A DNA stretch of 64,000 nucleotides, from positions 53,089,484 through 53,153,483 of the forward strand of contig CM018697.1 of NCBI GenBank assembly GCA_009363875.1, in the 5' to 3' direction. The stretch's first letter is position 1; each line of letters starts with the position of its first letter. This DNA comes from Mikania micrantha. Lineage: Eukaryota > Streptophyta > Magnoliopsida > Asterales > Asteraceae. The position numbers and the translations under genes are program-made. The notes beneath the pieces were generated by a model. The model saw nothing but the letters and a program-made list of their open reading frames with translations, was not told the DNA's origin and made no database searches. This document shows, in pieces, positions 1-11,426 of this stretch.

Positions 1-3000
1 TCTTCTTCTTCTTCTCCGGCGTAACCGCTCTTCCTTTACAGGTTGTTTCTCTTCTCTCTCTCAAATCGTCTCTCAATGACCCTCTTAATACTTTTCAAGA
101 ATGGAAAGTACCCGAGACAGAGACACTTTCTGTCCCGGTCTGGTGTTCGTGGTCTGGTGTCACGTGTGACCCAGACACGTACCAGATTAATTCACTCGAC
201 ATCTCTTACCGGAATATCTCCGGTGTAATTCCAGTGAACATCAGCTACTTAACCCACTTAACTTATTTGAATATCAGTGGGAACCAGTTTACCGGTCCTT
301 TTCCGACTGCAATCTTCAGTCTTCCATTTCTTCAAACGCTTGATATCAATCATAATCTTTTCAGTTCAAGTTTTCCACCAGGAATTTCAAAAATCAAGTA
401 TCTTACGTTCTTTGATGCTTACAGTAACAGCTTCGTCGGCCCATTGCCGCCGGAGTTTGTTCGCTTGCGGTTTCTCCGGCATCTCAATCTCGGTGGAAGC
501 TACTTTTCCGGTCAAATTCCCAAGAGTTACGGTGGATTTCAAAGGTTGAAGTTTCTGCATCTCGCCGGGAACGCTCTCGGTGGTCAAATTCCGGAGGAGT
601 TAGGCCGGTTAACGTCGCTCGAGCATTTGGAAATCGGATACAATGCATTCTCAGGCGAACTCTCGATGCAGTTTGCTTCCTTGTCCAATCTGTCATTTCT
701 TGATGTTTCTAACGCGAATCTTTCCGGTGATTTTCCGATTGGTGTTACCTACTTGACGAAGCTTGAGACCTTGTTGATTTTTAAAAATAACTTTCACGGT
801 GGAATACCACCGGTGATCGGAAAATTGCACTCCGTTGAGATTCTAGATTTGTCGGATAACAACTTTTCCGGTAGCATACCTGAACAAATTTCATCTATGA
901 AGAATCTCAAGGCGTTGAGTCTAATGAACAACAAATTAACCGGAAGCATACCTGAAGGTGTAGGCGAGCTTCCGAGGCTTGAATATTTGTTTCTCTGGAA
1001 CAATTCACTCACCGGAATTCTGCCTCAAAAACTAGGTTTGAATTCAAATTTACAGAGACTAGACGTTTCTTCCAACGATCTCTCAGGTCCAATTCCGTCA
1101 AATCTCTGTCTCGGCAACAAATTGTCAAAACTTATTCTCTTCTCAAACCAATTTTCCGGCGAGCTTCCACCGTCGTTAGCGAATTGCACGTCGTTATACA
1201 GGTTTCGCATCCAAAACAACCGACTAAACGGCTCCATTCCGTTCGGATTTGGAAATTTGCCCAACATCTCCTTCATGGAGATGAGCAAGAACAGTTTCAC
1301 CGGACCATTTCCGGCTGATTTGTCCAATGCTCCTAACCTGGAGTACTTAAATGTTTCGGAAAATTCCTTCAACGACGTTCTGCCGGAAAATATCTGGAAT
1401 TCACCGAGTCTACAGATTTTCTCAGCCAGTTTCAGTAAACTCAGAGGCAAAATCCCCAAATTCGTGACCTGTAAAAACTTCTACAAAATCGAAATCGAAG
1501 GAAACGAATTGAGCGGAGGCATACCTTGGGATATTGATCATTGTGTGAAGCTAATTTCATTGAATTTACGACACAATTCAATTTCAAGCATTATTCCATC
1601 GGAACTTTCATCGCTCCCGTCGATAACCGAAGTTGATCTATCACATAATCTACTCACCGGCACCATTCCTTCTACTTTCGGTAACAGCCGTACACTGGAA
1701 GCTTTCAACGTATCATATAATCAGCTCACCGGACCCGTGCCTTCATCTGGAATCGCATTTTCAAGCCTGCATCCTTCATCATTCGCTGGAAACGAAGGAC
1801 TCTGTGGTCGAGTTATCAACAAACCTTGCGGAACCGAATCTGAAACCAAGGTGAAACGAAATCAATCAAAAAAATCCACCGAAGCTATTATGTGGATCAT
1901 GGCAGCAGCATTTGGCGTTGGTTTGATCATTCTTGTTTCCGCAGTTCGATTCTTTAAAGCAAACTACCAGCGTCGATTTGTGGCGGATGAACAGGAGACT
2001 CGACCGTGGAAACTAACCGCTTTCCAACGGTTAAATTTTACTGCAGATGATGTGGTTGAGAGTTTGTCGATGACAGGTAAGATCATTGGTACAGGATCCA
2101 CAGGGACAGTTTACAAGACGGAAATGCCAGGTGGCGAGATCATAGCGGTTAAGAAGCTGCGCGGAAAGCATAAGGAAACGATCCGACGGCGGAAAGGGGT
2201 GTTGGCGGAGGTGGAGGTATTGGGTAATGTGAGGCACAGGAATATAGTTAGATTGTTGGGGTGCTGCAGCAACAAAGAATGTACTATGTTGCTTTACGAG
2301 TACATGCCTAATGGTAACTTAGATGATTTACTGCACGGGAAGAACAAATGTGACAATTTGGTAGGAGATTGGGTTACAAGATACAAGATTTCATTAGGGG
2401 TGGCTCAGGGAATTTGCTACCTGCACCACGATTGTGATCCGGTGGTGGTTCATCGTGATCTAAAACCGAGCAATATTTTGTTGGATGGTGAGATGGAGGC
2501 TAGGGTGGCGGATTTTGGGGTTGCAAAACTCATCCATTGCGACGAATCAATGTCGGTGATCGCAGGTTCCTATGGCTACATTGCTCCAGGTATGTTTAAA
2601 AGAAAAACATAATATATAGGATTTGAGTTTAGAAAGTAATATATTTCTTATGTATGATTTTTATATCTAGGGACAAAAGTAGTACATTTATGATAAGCAT
2701 ACATTTGTCTCTTTATATTGTTTGATCAACCATAAAATTATATATATAAACTAATAAGACCTTTTAAATTTTACAGAATATGCCTACACTCTGCAAGTCG
2801 ATGAGAAAAGCGACATATACAGTTTCGGGGTGTTGTTAATGGAGCTGATAAGCGGAAAGAGATCGGTGGATTCTGAATTCGGGGATGGAAACAGCATCGT
2901 TGATTGGGTGAGATCAAAACTTAAGAGCAAAGAAAGTGCAAAGGAGGTTTTGGATGAAAATGCGGGTGGTTCGTGTAGTTGGGTAAGGGAAGAAATGATG

Positions 3001-3180
3001 CTGGTATTGAAGGTAGCAATGTTATGTACAAGTAGAAATCCGGCTGACCGCCCATCAATGAGAGATGTAGTGTCAATGTTGCTTGAAGCTAAACCTAAGA
3101 GAAAGTCACCGGAAACTGGTGGCAGAGTAGTGAACAACGGTTGTGGTGGAAAACCTCCGCCACAAAAGTCCAATGTTTGA
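1..3180 (+). CDS. TDR: TDR/PXY-like leucine-rich-repeat receptor kinase, 5' end cut by window
   Basis: Single-pass plasma-membrane receptor kinase. In Arabidopsis the TDR/PXY family binds the TDIF (CLE41/44) peptide and controls vascular cambium activity. The frame is open from base 3, so only the first part of the signal peptide is missing; FFFFSGV near the edge is probably its hydrophobic end. Exon 1 ends at 2589 and exon 2 is 2777-3180, giving about 996 visible residues against roughly 1040 for the Arabidopsis protein. Seen in order: N-terminal cap cysteines (WCSWSGVTC), about 20 LRRs (residues ~75-565), C-terminal cap (EGLCG), a membrane segment (~627-651), then a kinase domain with GTGSTG glycine loop (~695), catalytic Lys (~717), HRD (Asp ~819), DFG (~837) and APE split by the intron. 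The phrases HLAGNALGG, NIWNSPSLQIFSASF and LTAFQRLNFTADDVVE are typical of TDR rather than its PXL relatives. It appears functional. PXL1/PXL2-type paralogue is the alternative. Confidence 0.9.
2590..2776 (+). other. Intron of the TDR-like gene
   Basis: 187-bp AT-rich intron with GTATGT donor and TTTTACAG acceptor. It splits the Glu codon of the kinase APE motif after its first base, so reading resumes as E-Y-A-Y-T-L-Q. An intron in this part of the kinase domain is usual for LRR-RLK subfamily XI. Reading straight through it gives a stop at 2610. Confidence 0.92.
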
Positions 3181-3562
3181 TTATGTTCAAGTGATGGGGG
3201 ATTGGTATAGACTATACAAGTGTTTCTTCTTTTGTTTTTTTATTTTATTTTTGGCTATGAATGTGTTTATTCTAAATTTTTAAAAGAATGAATCACTAGA
3301 ATTTAAAGGTAAAAGTTTTACGATGATTTTGTCTTTCTTTGCTTGTGTTTATAAAAACCTAAAACTTGAACTGGAAGCAAATTTCAACAAACAATGACGT
3401 TTCCAAAAGCTTTAAATTAATTACATTTCTATCGTAATTGTTTTTAATTTTATTTATTTAATCTAATTCTTTTTATTGTTTACATATTTGTTACAAGAGA
3501 ATACGCTTATATTTCTTTGATTATAATATGTTAACATTGTCTGTGGATTATGTTTCAAACAA
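3181..3562 (+). other. 3' flank of the receptor gene
   Basis: AT-rich sequence following the TGA stop, presumably 3' UTR and downstream DNA. T-rich runs occur at 3225-3250. No clear single poly(A) signal and no coding potential were seen. Confidence 0.5.
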
Positions 3563-4806
3563 GGCTGCTCACGAGCCGAGCCGAACCGAACCGCGCGAGG
3601 TTGTGCTCGTGCTTGGCTTGTTTACAAAACGAGCGGCTCGGCTTGGTTCGGTTTGGCTTGGTTTTAAAATAAAATTTAATGCGAACAAGTCATCTGTTTA
3701 GTTTCACGGCTGGTTTTTTTTCCAAAACATTTGGTCTTTAAATTCAAAAGTTTGAAGCCATAGTGAACGTTTTGGTTATGGTTTTCACTAAAAAACATGC
3801 AGTTAAAAAACCGAGTCGGACTTTATGATACACACACATCTATCTATTATAATAAATCAAAGTTTTTTTGTACACATGACACATTTTTAGAGCACTCTGC
3901 CTTTAATTTCCCGCCTCTCTCTTCTATTAAATACATTTCATATTAAATAATAATATTAAATATGTTTTTTATACATTTTTTAAAATTAAAATAAATTAAT
4001 ACATTAAAAATATATTAATATTAAAAAACACATTTTTAAAAAGCAATTTATTATAAAATATACAATTTTTAAAAACAATATTTTAAAACAAAATGTTTAG
4101 TGAAAAAATATTGAAAAAATTAGTGTTTAAAAAAATAATATAATTATTTTCATTGTTGATTAACCCGTGTAATACACGGGGTATTAACCTAGTGTTGACG
4201 CATAGATAAGTTCATTGATTTAGACATCATTGACACACACACACACATATTTGGACTTACAATACAAGTAGTGAATCTCAAATAATAAAACGATTTGTTT
4301 TTATTTTTAATGGGTTAAATATCCCAAACATAAAATGCCCAAGCTCTAAACCAAACTGTTTATCGTTTTGTTTTGCTTTTAATTCTTAATAGTTCGGTTT
4401 TGGTTATTATTATTCAAAAATAGTTAATAACGGTTAAGTTTATGGCTTCATCCAAACAATATAAAAACTGGTTCCTTGAATACCCTAATAAGAAAGCATG
4501 AAAAAATTTTAAATGTATGAATAATTCGTAAACATCATTATACATTAGTTTGAATACACCAACATCATTCGTCTTCAAAAGCTTTAATCATGTTAGTGTT
4601 AATAAAAATTTATATATAATATGTATAACTTAGTTATACTTAAACGACGAGCGAGCTTCCCTTGGCTCGTGTTCGGCTCATTTTGAAACCGGACTGAGCG
4701 TGGCTGGCTCGTTTAAAACTGAGCGAAACTCGAACGAGCTTTACCGAGCTTTTTCCAAACGAGTATCGAGCGAGCGTCGAACGACGAGTATTTTGGACGG
4801 TCCTAG
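3563..4806. mobile_element. CGAGC-rich non-autonomous transposon remnant
   Basis: Two arms dense in CGAGC/GCTCG words (3563-3665 and 4646-4803) bracket AT-rich DNA that contains a separate Helitron. The left arm begins GGCTGCTCACGAGCCGAGC and the right arm ends in GGACGGTCCT. This layout is common for degraded non-autonomous DNA elements in plants. I could not find a convincing target-site duplication, so superfamily and exact ends are open. Confidence 0.45.
3839..4192 (+). mobile_element. Short non-autonomous Helitron (354 bp)
   Basis: Starts TCTATCTATTATAATAA and ends CTAG. Eight bases before the terminal CTAG lies a perfect hairpin with arms CCCGTGT (4164-4170) and ACACGGG (4174-4180). 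It is inserted between A (3838) and T (4193), the expected Helitron host dinucleotide, with no target duplication. The interior is AT-rich and noncoding. Confidence 0.8.
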
Positions 4807-4975
4807 TTTCAAATAATAAACCTAAAGATGCTATTAGTTCGTTTTTCTTTGTTCTAGATTTGGTTAACATTAATGATTGTAGACTTTGCTGATTTTATGT
4901 TTTGGATATACAAAATGTGCTAATTATGTTTTTGTTTGAGCTCGTGACTCTAAACTAATGAGTTTAGTATATCAG

Positions 4976-5826
4976 CATGGCAAACTGGGCGGGTCGGTTC
5001 GGTTTGAGTAGCGGGTCAGAACGGGTTCGTGTCAATACGGGTTATTTTAAAAATGGTTCTTTTGGTCCCGGGCCAGAATGGTTTTGACAAAAATGGTTTC
5101 GGGTCAGAACGGGTTATCCAAAAAATGGTCAAATTTGGTCCGGGTCAAAATGGGTCAAATTTTGAAATATATAGTCTTGAGTTGATGCCAGATTCTGAAA
5201 AAGAAACGTCAAATATTCGACATCAAATGGTAATAAAAGACATATCAGAAGGCAAAAATGGGGACACATAGAATATATACTAAGGTAGTGACAGAAGGTT
5301 ATAATTTGTAACCTGAATTCGTTGAAATGTGCCCTAGTTAACGAAATTCAGTCGTTGTAAAGCTGAAATCAGCAAACACAGCTTAGCTTCAAAGATGAAA
5401 AGATGAATCCAGCAATTAAAACTAAACAAATAAAAGCGGAATTGGATTCTTCAGTGAATGATCCTTCTAAAAGAAAGCAAAAAAAAGGATCATCAATTGA
5501 AACGTAGAGTGCATAAGGTATATGAAGATACATACGATCAACGGATGAAGGTGGAAGCGTCGCCGGAGCAGTCACCGTCACCGGCAGCTTCTAATTTCTC
5601 TCTCTATAAACCTTTTTTGGGTGTGTGAGTGGTTAGGAAGATGATGTTGGGTTTGAACCCGTAGTTGATACATATACCCATCCTGACCCGTGTTTTACTC
5701 CTCTATTTTTATATATTACCCATTCTAACCCATCTAATTTTTTTCATAAATCCAATTTAGCCCATCATATTTAAAAAATTACCCATTTTGACCCAATAAA
5801 GATTATATGGGTTGAATTTGCCAGGC
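4976..5826. mobile_element. GGGTC-rich element with GGCAAA/TTTGCC ends
   Basis: The left end (TGGCAAACTGGGCGGGTCGG) and right end (GGGTTGAATTTGCCA) form short imperfect inverted termini. Both ends are rich in GGGTC/GACCC words (4987-5155 and 5675-5815). The middle (about 5369-5600, minus strand) reads as a short Pro/Ala/Thr-rich exon-like stretch preceded by a CT-rich leader and followed by a GTATGT donor, possibly a captured gene piece. No target duplication was found, so superfamily is not assigned. Confidence 0.4.
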
Positions 5827-5867
5827 CTAAAGTATATATAGTGTTGGGTTCGATATGGTCATGGTTG

Positions 5868-6366
5868 TAGAAGTCACTAGGCGCTAGTCGGGAGGTGAGG
5901 ACCTCCTAGAATTAATCGGCACTAGGCATATTGGAATTTTTATATGTAATTTTACAAATATATATTATATACACACATTAATATCAATAATTTAATATAA
6001 TACTTTAAATAATTTAAAAAATAAACTTAAATATATACTAAATACAATACTTCAAAGTGCAAACTTAAACATTGAGTTCAAAGTTTAGAGATGAATTTCG
6101 ATGTTAACTGGCTGGATTCGATGTTTCAGAGACTTTTTAATGATTTTTGGTTGAGAAATATATAAATAATCATGAAATTGGTCACTTTTTACAAGAAAAA
6201 AAGTCAAAAAAATAAGAAAAAATAAAAATCTGACTAGGCCGACTAGGCCCCGCCTAAGCCACCTAGACCCCGCCTAGGCCGCCTACGCACCGCCTAAGCC
6301 AAAATCGAAACAGTTAACGGGCGCTTAACGCCTAGGCGGCCGCCTAGGCCGATTTTTACAATAGTT
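5868..6366. mobile_element. Element with CCTAGG-rich ends
   Basis: The left edge has CACTAGGCGCTAGTCGG. The right part (6233-6350) is a run of degenerate ACTAGGCC / CGCCTAGGC / CCGCCTAAGC words ending in CGCCTAGGCCGATTTTTAC. The interior is AT-rich and noncoding. It is probably a non-autonomous DNA element; ends are approximate. Confidence 0.4.
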
Positions 6367-6945
6367 GATATGATTAGTACGCAATTCTAATTATAGTTTT
6401 TTTATATGGCCATGGAAACACACTTATGTGACAAAACCCGGTCCCCCCACCCCTCAATATCTGACTTACCGGAGAAACAGGTAAAGTGCGGTCTCAAACA
6501 AACGAGTCGGTGACCTCCATGATTATATTGTTTTAGTTTTTCTTTCGAACCAATTTAGCTCATTCTGCTAGCAAATCTTCATTGATAGCTGGTTAAACTT
6601 ATCAAAGAAAAATTGGTGAACGCCACCATTAGGCATCCTTATCGACTGTTTAAACTTATTCAAAGTGCCAACTAAAAGAGAACTTGATATGATTAAAGCT
6701 AATTTAACTTATGTTGCCTTTGTGCTCTTAACCTTGGTTGTAGACCCCTTAAAATCTTGATGTCTTTGAAAGGTAATTATTTAAGATATCGCGTGTTTAT
6801 GTCGGTAATTTGAATCAAGTGTGAGTGAATGAGATGAAGGACAAATTTAGCAGCTTTGGAGTTATTAGAAGATTATTATGGTTTGCTGCTATGAGCATAG
6901 GATGAACTGTAGTATATTGTGAACGATCATTTGTTAGACCTTGTT
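6367..6945. other. Intergenic stretch, nothing recognised
   Basis: Unique-looking AT-rich sequence. I see no coding region, repeat or RNA gene in it. Confidence 0.5.
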
Positions 6946-7612
6946 TAGGATTGTTTATTTAATTCCAAAATGACTTTTGTCAAACGTGTTTATTAACTTA
7001 TAACTTTTTGAAATGAAGTGTCGAAAAATTCATTTAGATTAGCTTTTCCAAAAGGACTTTTTCAAAATGACCGAAAATAACATTATTATATTAACAACCA
7101 TTTTAAGGTTATGAGTAACAGTGACGGGTTGCGAAAATGGTGGTAGATGGCGGTGGAGGTGAATGACACGGTGGTGGGTGGTGGTGGTGGTGATGGCGAT
7201 GGGTAGTGGTGGGTGATATTTGTGGGTGGTGGCTCTTGCAGTGGGGTTGCGGCATGGTGGTGTCGGTAGATAGTGGTGGCGGTGGGTGGTGGTGGTGGTG
7301 GGTGGCAGGTGGCGATGGCTGGATGTGGCAGTGACAGATGGTGATGTCGGTGGGTGATGGCGGTGTCAGTGGGTGGTAGATTGGTTAAAGGGTAAAGAGT
7401 AAGGGTAAATTTGTAATTTTATGCCAATAAGACATAAGTTATTTTAAAAAGCCATAATTTTTAGCTTTTAAAAAACAACTTGTTACACTTTTACAAAATA
7501 GTTATTATCAAAATTCTTTTTAAGTTTGCAAACAACTTATTGACTTATTGACTTTATGAAAAAACAATAAATCAATTAGTCATTTTTATACGAAATCCCA
7601 AACAAACACTTA
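6946..7612. mobile_element. MITE-like element with internal GGT array
   Basis: The left end (TTGTTTAGGATTGTTTATT, then CCAAAATGAC) and the reverse complement of the right end (GTTTGTTTGGGATTTCG, then AAAAATGAC) are imperfect inverted repeats. GTTTGTTTGGGAT-type ends are frequent in plant MITEs. The interior carries a G-rich trinucleotide array. No protein is encoded, and exact ends and duplication are unresolved. Confidence 0.4.
7137..7378 (+). repeat. Degenerate GGT/GGC trinucleotide array
   Basis: About 240 bp made of GGTGGT, GATGGC and GGTGGG words, strongly purine-skewed on the plus strand. It behaves as a low-complexity minisatellite inside the MITE-like element; no continuous reading frame of interest runs through it. 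Confidence 0.7.
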
Positions 7613-8712
7613 ATAGACTTTGTGGATGCAGTAAGTGAGGTTATATGTGCGCTTTGTTATCTATTTCTAATGTTATTAGACTCAATCCTCATTTCCAGGG
7701 CCGGTCCAATGGGCCAATCAGCCCAATCTAGGGTTAGAGGTTTTTCTTTTGTTTTTTCTTTTTCTTTTTAACTTCATCTTACATATGAAAAAGCTCTTGA
7801 CATGTAATTTTATTTTGAAAAAGTATTACAAACAAGTTATAATACCTGTAAAAAATAACAATTAAATAAATAAAATATTAAAAAGTAATACCTAATTAAA
7901 AAGTTAAAGCCCAATAATTGAAATCGAAATATGAATTAAGAATGTTGCGACAAATTTAATTACATGTTTCGACCAATTAACAAGTAAATTATCGAAAAAT
8001 TGATTTATTTAGTAGCAACCGATCTAATAAATTAACATTAAACGCGGTTATTTTTAACAAATTGAAACAAACAATCTCATTGTTTACTTTGACACTTATA
8101 ATAATGAAAATCCCATGTAAATAACACTTGACCAAATAACCACAAGACGAACCAACCAAAGTGAAAACTGATTGTTAAAAACCGATTATCATAATTATCC
8201 ATCCTTTATTTTGGAACCAGTCCCTTTCTAAATTATTTGAACTTCTCCTAATCCAATTAGTAAGGTGGTAACCGAATGAAATTTATGGGAAATTGATTTA
8301 ATTGACGGTACACCTTATCACATTTCAACACCAATTGAAACCACCGAAGATCATCTCATCGTTTCTTACTTTCTTCTTACAAACTCCATCAAAAAGTGTA
8401 GGAAAAATTCATCAAACTACCCGAGAAACTGTTTTCGGAGACCATGGGCTTTGTGGTATTTGTTTCGATTCGACCAGAAGTTATGCACCATCAGAACAAC
8501 CCTCACAACTACCAAGATTTCTCTTTATCAGTTGGATAGTCGATATCATAGCCGCATCGATACCCCACCGGTTAAAATTCATGAACCACGACAATCAGAT
8601 ACCTTACACCAAGAATGCCGGAGTTTGGACCGTAGCACTTCCACGTTGACTGTTCGTAGTGTTCGTTTTACAGCGTCACCGCTTCTCAGTTACCGGATTG
8701 TCTTTGTACCAC
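7613..8712. other. Intergenic stretch with weak hAT-end and ORF signals
   Basis: CAGGGCCGGTCC at about 7697 resembles one terminus of a plant hAT-type element, but no partner end was found. At 8302-8649 there is a 115-residue plus-strand open frame without recognisable domain. The nearby ATG at 8444 gives only a short peptide. I regard the stretch as noncoding or a decayed gene piece. Confidence 0.3.
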
Positions 8713-9077
8713 TGTTAAGTTAACATTAGAAACCTTTCATTTTGTTGAGTTCCTAATCAACGAGTATCGTGTCTGATGGTCTAAGTCGAATTGAACTTAT
8801 TTATATTACTACATGCATATTATTAAATAATTGCATAGTTATGATGTATTATTGCATAGTTATGGCTTATTATTGTAGTATTTATTGTATCCTTTTGTAT
8901 TCCTTTGATGCAACAATTCTCATGTATTTAAATTGATGGCAATCGTAACATTAAGGATGCATTGGAGTATTATCTATTATGGTATTGAGCCTAAAGTTCC
9001 TTTGAACCCTCCCTTCTCTTTTTCCTCTCTCAAAACTTATCCTCTTTCTCCTTCATCTTTCCCTCTCTCCATTGTCA

Positions 9078-9418
9078 ATGATGACTTCTTCATCCTCTAT
9101 TGATTATTTTCCCATCAACACCTTTATGCATATGATCACCATCAAACTTGGTTCCACAAATTATTTGCTTTGGAAAAATCAAATGGTTCCGATACTCACT
9201 TACCAAAAGCTCCTCCCTCATGTTGATGGCACTCCCACGTACTCGCCACCCACACTTACCATCGACAGTAAAACCGTTGACAACCCAGAATATGTTTCTA
9301 TGGTGGCTTCTGATCAACGAGCAATTATCATGCTACATGCATTCCGAAGAAGCGGTCACGGTTATACTTTGTTTAACCACTGCTCGAGCCATATGGTTAG
9401 CTCTTGAAACTGCATACG
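9078..9418 (+). pseudogene. Copia G gag, N-terminal part
   Basis: The structural nucleocapsid precursor of a Copia retrotransposon. ATG at 9078 opens a frame with the family signature LGSTNYLLWKNQM followed by HVDGT. A frameshift near 9335 moves the reading to the next frame, which gives TTARAIWLALETAY up to the insertion point. The Tyr codon TAC lies within the ATACG target site and the next codon is completed at 60241, showing that the insertion interrupted an already assembled gag. Non-functional. Confidence 0.75.
9414..9418 (+). repeat. Target-site duplication of element A (ATACG)
   Basis: ATACG here and again at 60237-60241 directly flank the TGTAAC...GTGACA ends of element A. Collapsing both copies to one rejoins the gag frame of Copia G, which is strong proof of a single 50.8-kb nested insertion. 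Confidence 0.93.
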
Positions 9419-9741
9419 TGTAACATCAGTGCCGGAAACATCACCGGAACAGTGATCTCAACAGTAGCTTGAACAGTAATCAGGTACAAACTTTACGTAT
9501 TTCAGTGTATGTTATATTCGTATCATATATCATTATCATTTCGTGTTATCATAGAGCAAATTCAGAATCATTTTAGAGAAAAAGAACTCAGAAAACATGG
9601 TTCATCAATCAAATAATTAGCTGGCGATACAGAACCATCATGTGATTAATTGTTAGGATTTTATTATGTATAAACGTATGTGAAGCTCTACAGAACAAAA
9701 CAACACGGATGTCGTTACGTGAATGCTAAATCGACGGATTA

Positions 9742-9868
9742 TTCGTATAGGTGACGATTTGTACGAATATATTTGAAAGTTTAACGTTCTGAATGATATC
9801 CGATAATTAGAAAACAATATTAAAAGTATAGTTATCGTCGTGTTCGTACGGGTGACGATTCGAACGAA
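9742..9868 (+). promoter_or_regulatory. Two GTGACGAT-loop palindromes in U3 of element A
   Basis: 9742-9767 and 9843-9868 each place GTGACGAT between nine-base arms (TTCGTATAG/TTGTACGAA and TTCGTACGG/TCGAACGAA) that pair with few mismatches. They lie upstream of the CT-rich leader, so in U3. The TGACG core is the binding core of plant TGA-type bZIP factors, which makes an enhancer role plausible. Homologous pairs occur at 56449-56474 and 56551-56576. Confidence 0.55.
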
Positions 9869-10499
9869 TACGCGCGACGACTGCACGATTCGATTTTAAA
9901 CCGTAAATCAAATATTTTTGAAAAGTTTAAAGTAAATGGAAGATATTTAGTTAATTTACTAGGAATAACCACCTAAAATAATTTTATAAATCTTATCTTA
10001 GAAACCGAGTCGTTTCGTTACGGAAACAAAGGAAAACAACGTTTTATGCGAAATCAAACGAACCCGAACGAAACCGGGTATTTCTAACCCATTTAATGTG
10101 GTCATTAATACTACAACCACCACCACCTACTAGCTTCTATCACAAATTTCGTTTCTCTCTCTCTCTAGATTTTCTCTCTAACTTCTCTCTACAATTTCTC
10201 ATCCATCTCTCCACCATTTCAAGAGATCTTTGGCTCTAAACGCTCGTGTGATCGAGGAGAACAAGAACCCACGAAGAAATCCCACGATTTGCCAACATTT
10301 TGAGGTAAATATAGAGTTTGTTATCTGTTTTGTTGAAGAACTTTAGGTGTACATAGTTGCCACCTTTTTACCAAGTGTAGGGTTACATACTTGTTAAAAT
10401 CGAATTAATATGAGTGTAAATAAGTCATGGGAACAATCTGTAGCTAACCAGGATTGAATTTCACAAAGAAGAACATGCTGGTTCGCGACACAGCAGTCA

Positions 10500-10775
10500 G
10501 CCGAACCTCCTTCGAGGGGGAAACCCAGATGCGCGAACCTAGGGTTTTCTCTGGCCGAACCCTCTATGCCACGAGCCTGGAGCTTTAGCCGAACCATTTG
10601 GACGAACCAGCTGACCACGAACCAGCTGACCGAACCTACGATGGGCAAAAACCTGATGAGGGGCGAACCTCAAATGGCCGAACCTTGGCCATACAAACCC
10701 TAGTTGGCACGAACCAAGGACAACCGAACCTATAGGTTGCGAAATTGGGTAAGCCGAACTGTAAAGGTTATCCGA
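10500..10775 (+). repeat. CCGAACC-type repeat array in element A LTR
   Basis: More than a dozen CGAACC words, usually preceded by GC or C, at irregular spacing of about 12-25 bases. The copy in the 3' LTR is at 57180-57480. Comparable arrays occur in elements C and H. Confidence 0.75.
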
Positions 10776-10776
10776 A

Positions 10777-10781
10777 CCTAT
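10777..10781 (+). repeat. Target-site duplication of Copia B (CCTAT)
   Basis: CCTAT here and at 37697-37701 flank Copia B. The undisturbed site CCTATCATCACAGCC is preserved in the 3' LTR of A near 57460, confirming the duplication. Confidence 0.93.
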
Positions 10782-11406
10782 TGTAGGACCTGTTTGGAGC
10801 TCGGAAACAATCCGATTCCAATGGATATTTGCTCGATAGACTCTGGAATAGTGCGGAATCCTATTCCAGGGTTTTCCAATCGAAACCAACAGCAACCGTG
10901 GTGATCCGAAGGTGTAGGATGGACGTTTGAATGAGAATCGAACACCACGGGTTGAGAATCGAAATTGGACGATCAATGGCCGCTCAGATCTTCTAGGGTT
11001 TGACACTAGGTGCTCTTGGAAGAAGGAGGGCTCTCAAAAATTTTTCTTAAAATGATTCGAACTTGTATTTATAGACTGTGGTCATTCGGCCGAATGAGTG
11101 GCCGAAACAGGTCATTCGGCGAATGACTATGTCGAATGGACATGTCATTCGAATGAGTCATTCGGCAAATGACTCATTCAATCGCCTGTCATTGGCTAGG
11201 GCGTTCATTCGACGAATGACTTCATTCGTAGAGTCATTCGCCCGAATGGTTAGAATTCATACTCAAACATTAATAAACCAAATCAAACAATCATATAGTC
11301 AATATTAAACATTAAGAATCCATAAAGAAAGACACTTTCATTAAAAACATGAACTTTACATAATAGATAATACAAAATCGAACTAGGGACATTTAGTGCA
11401 TCTACA
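10782..11406 (-). repeat. Copia B 3' LTR (left copy)
   Basis: 625 bp, TGTAGG...CTACA read on the plus strand, same length as the right copy at 37072. It contains a cluster of CATTCGGCGAATGA palindromes (11085-11255). Confidence 0.93.
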
Positions 11407-11418
11407 AACTCCCCTTTG
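11407..11418 (-). promoter_or_regulatory. Polypurine tract of Copia B
   Basis: On the minus strand CCAAAGGGGAGTT directly abuts the 3' LTR, the expected plus-strand primer for reverse transcription. Confidence 0.8.
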
Positions 11419-11426
11419 GACATAGT

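Larger units (their letters stand above)
8713..9418 (+). mobile_element. Copia element G, left part (5' LTR region, PBS, start of gag)
   Basis: Oldest element of the nest. The LTR probably begins at TGTTAAGTTAAC (8713), but its end is not clear. TGGTATTGAGCC at 8980-8991 is a slightly altered tRNA-Met primer-binding site. A CT-rich leader precedes gag. Gag is cut at 9418 by element A and resumes at 60242. Confidence 0.65.
9419..10781 (+). repeat. Element A 5' LTR, first segment
   Basis: Begins TGTAACATCAGTGCCGG and matches the 3' LTR from 56132. It contains two GTGACGAT hairpins (U3), a CT-rich stretch (10140-10220) that probably marks the start of the transcript leader, the block GATCTTTGGCTCTAAACG (10225) shared with element C, and a CCGAACC-type array (10500-10775). 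It is interrupted at 10781 by Copia B. Confidence 0.92.

Noticed and set aside
43..228. Small plus-strand open frame at the left edge
   Set aside because: It overlaps the receptor kinase coding frame in another phase; the kinase frame continues upstream to base 3 with the expected WCSWSGVTC cap.
8302..8723. Two overlapping frames taken as a small host gene
   Set aside because: No domain, poor start context and no conserved splice structure; left as unassigned.
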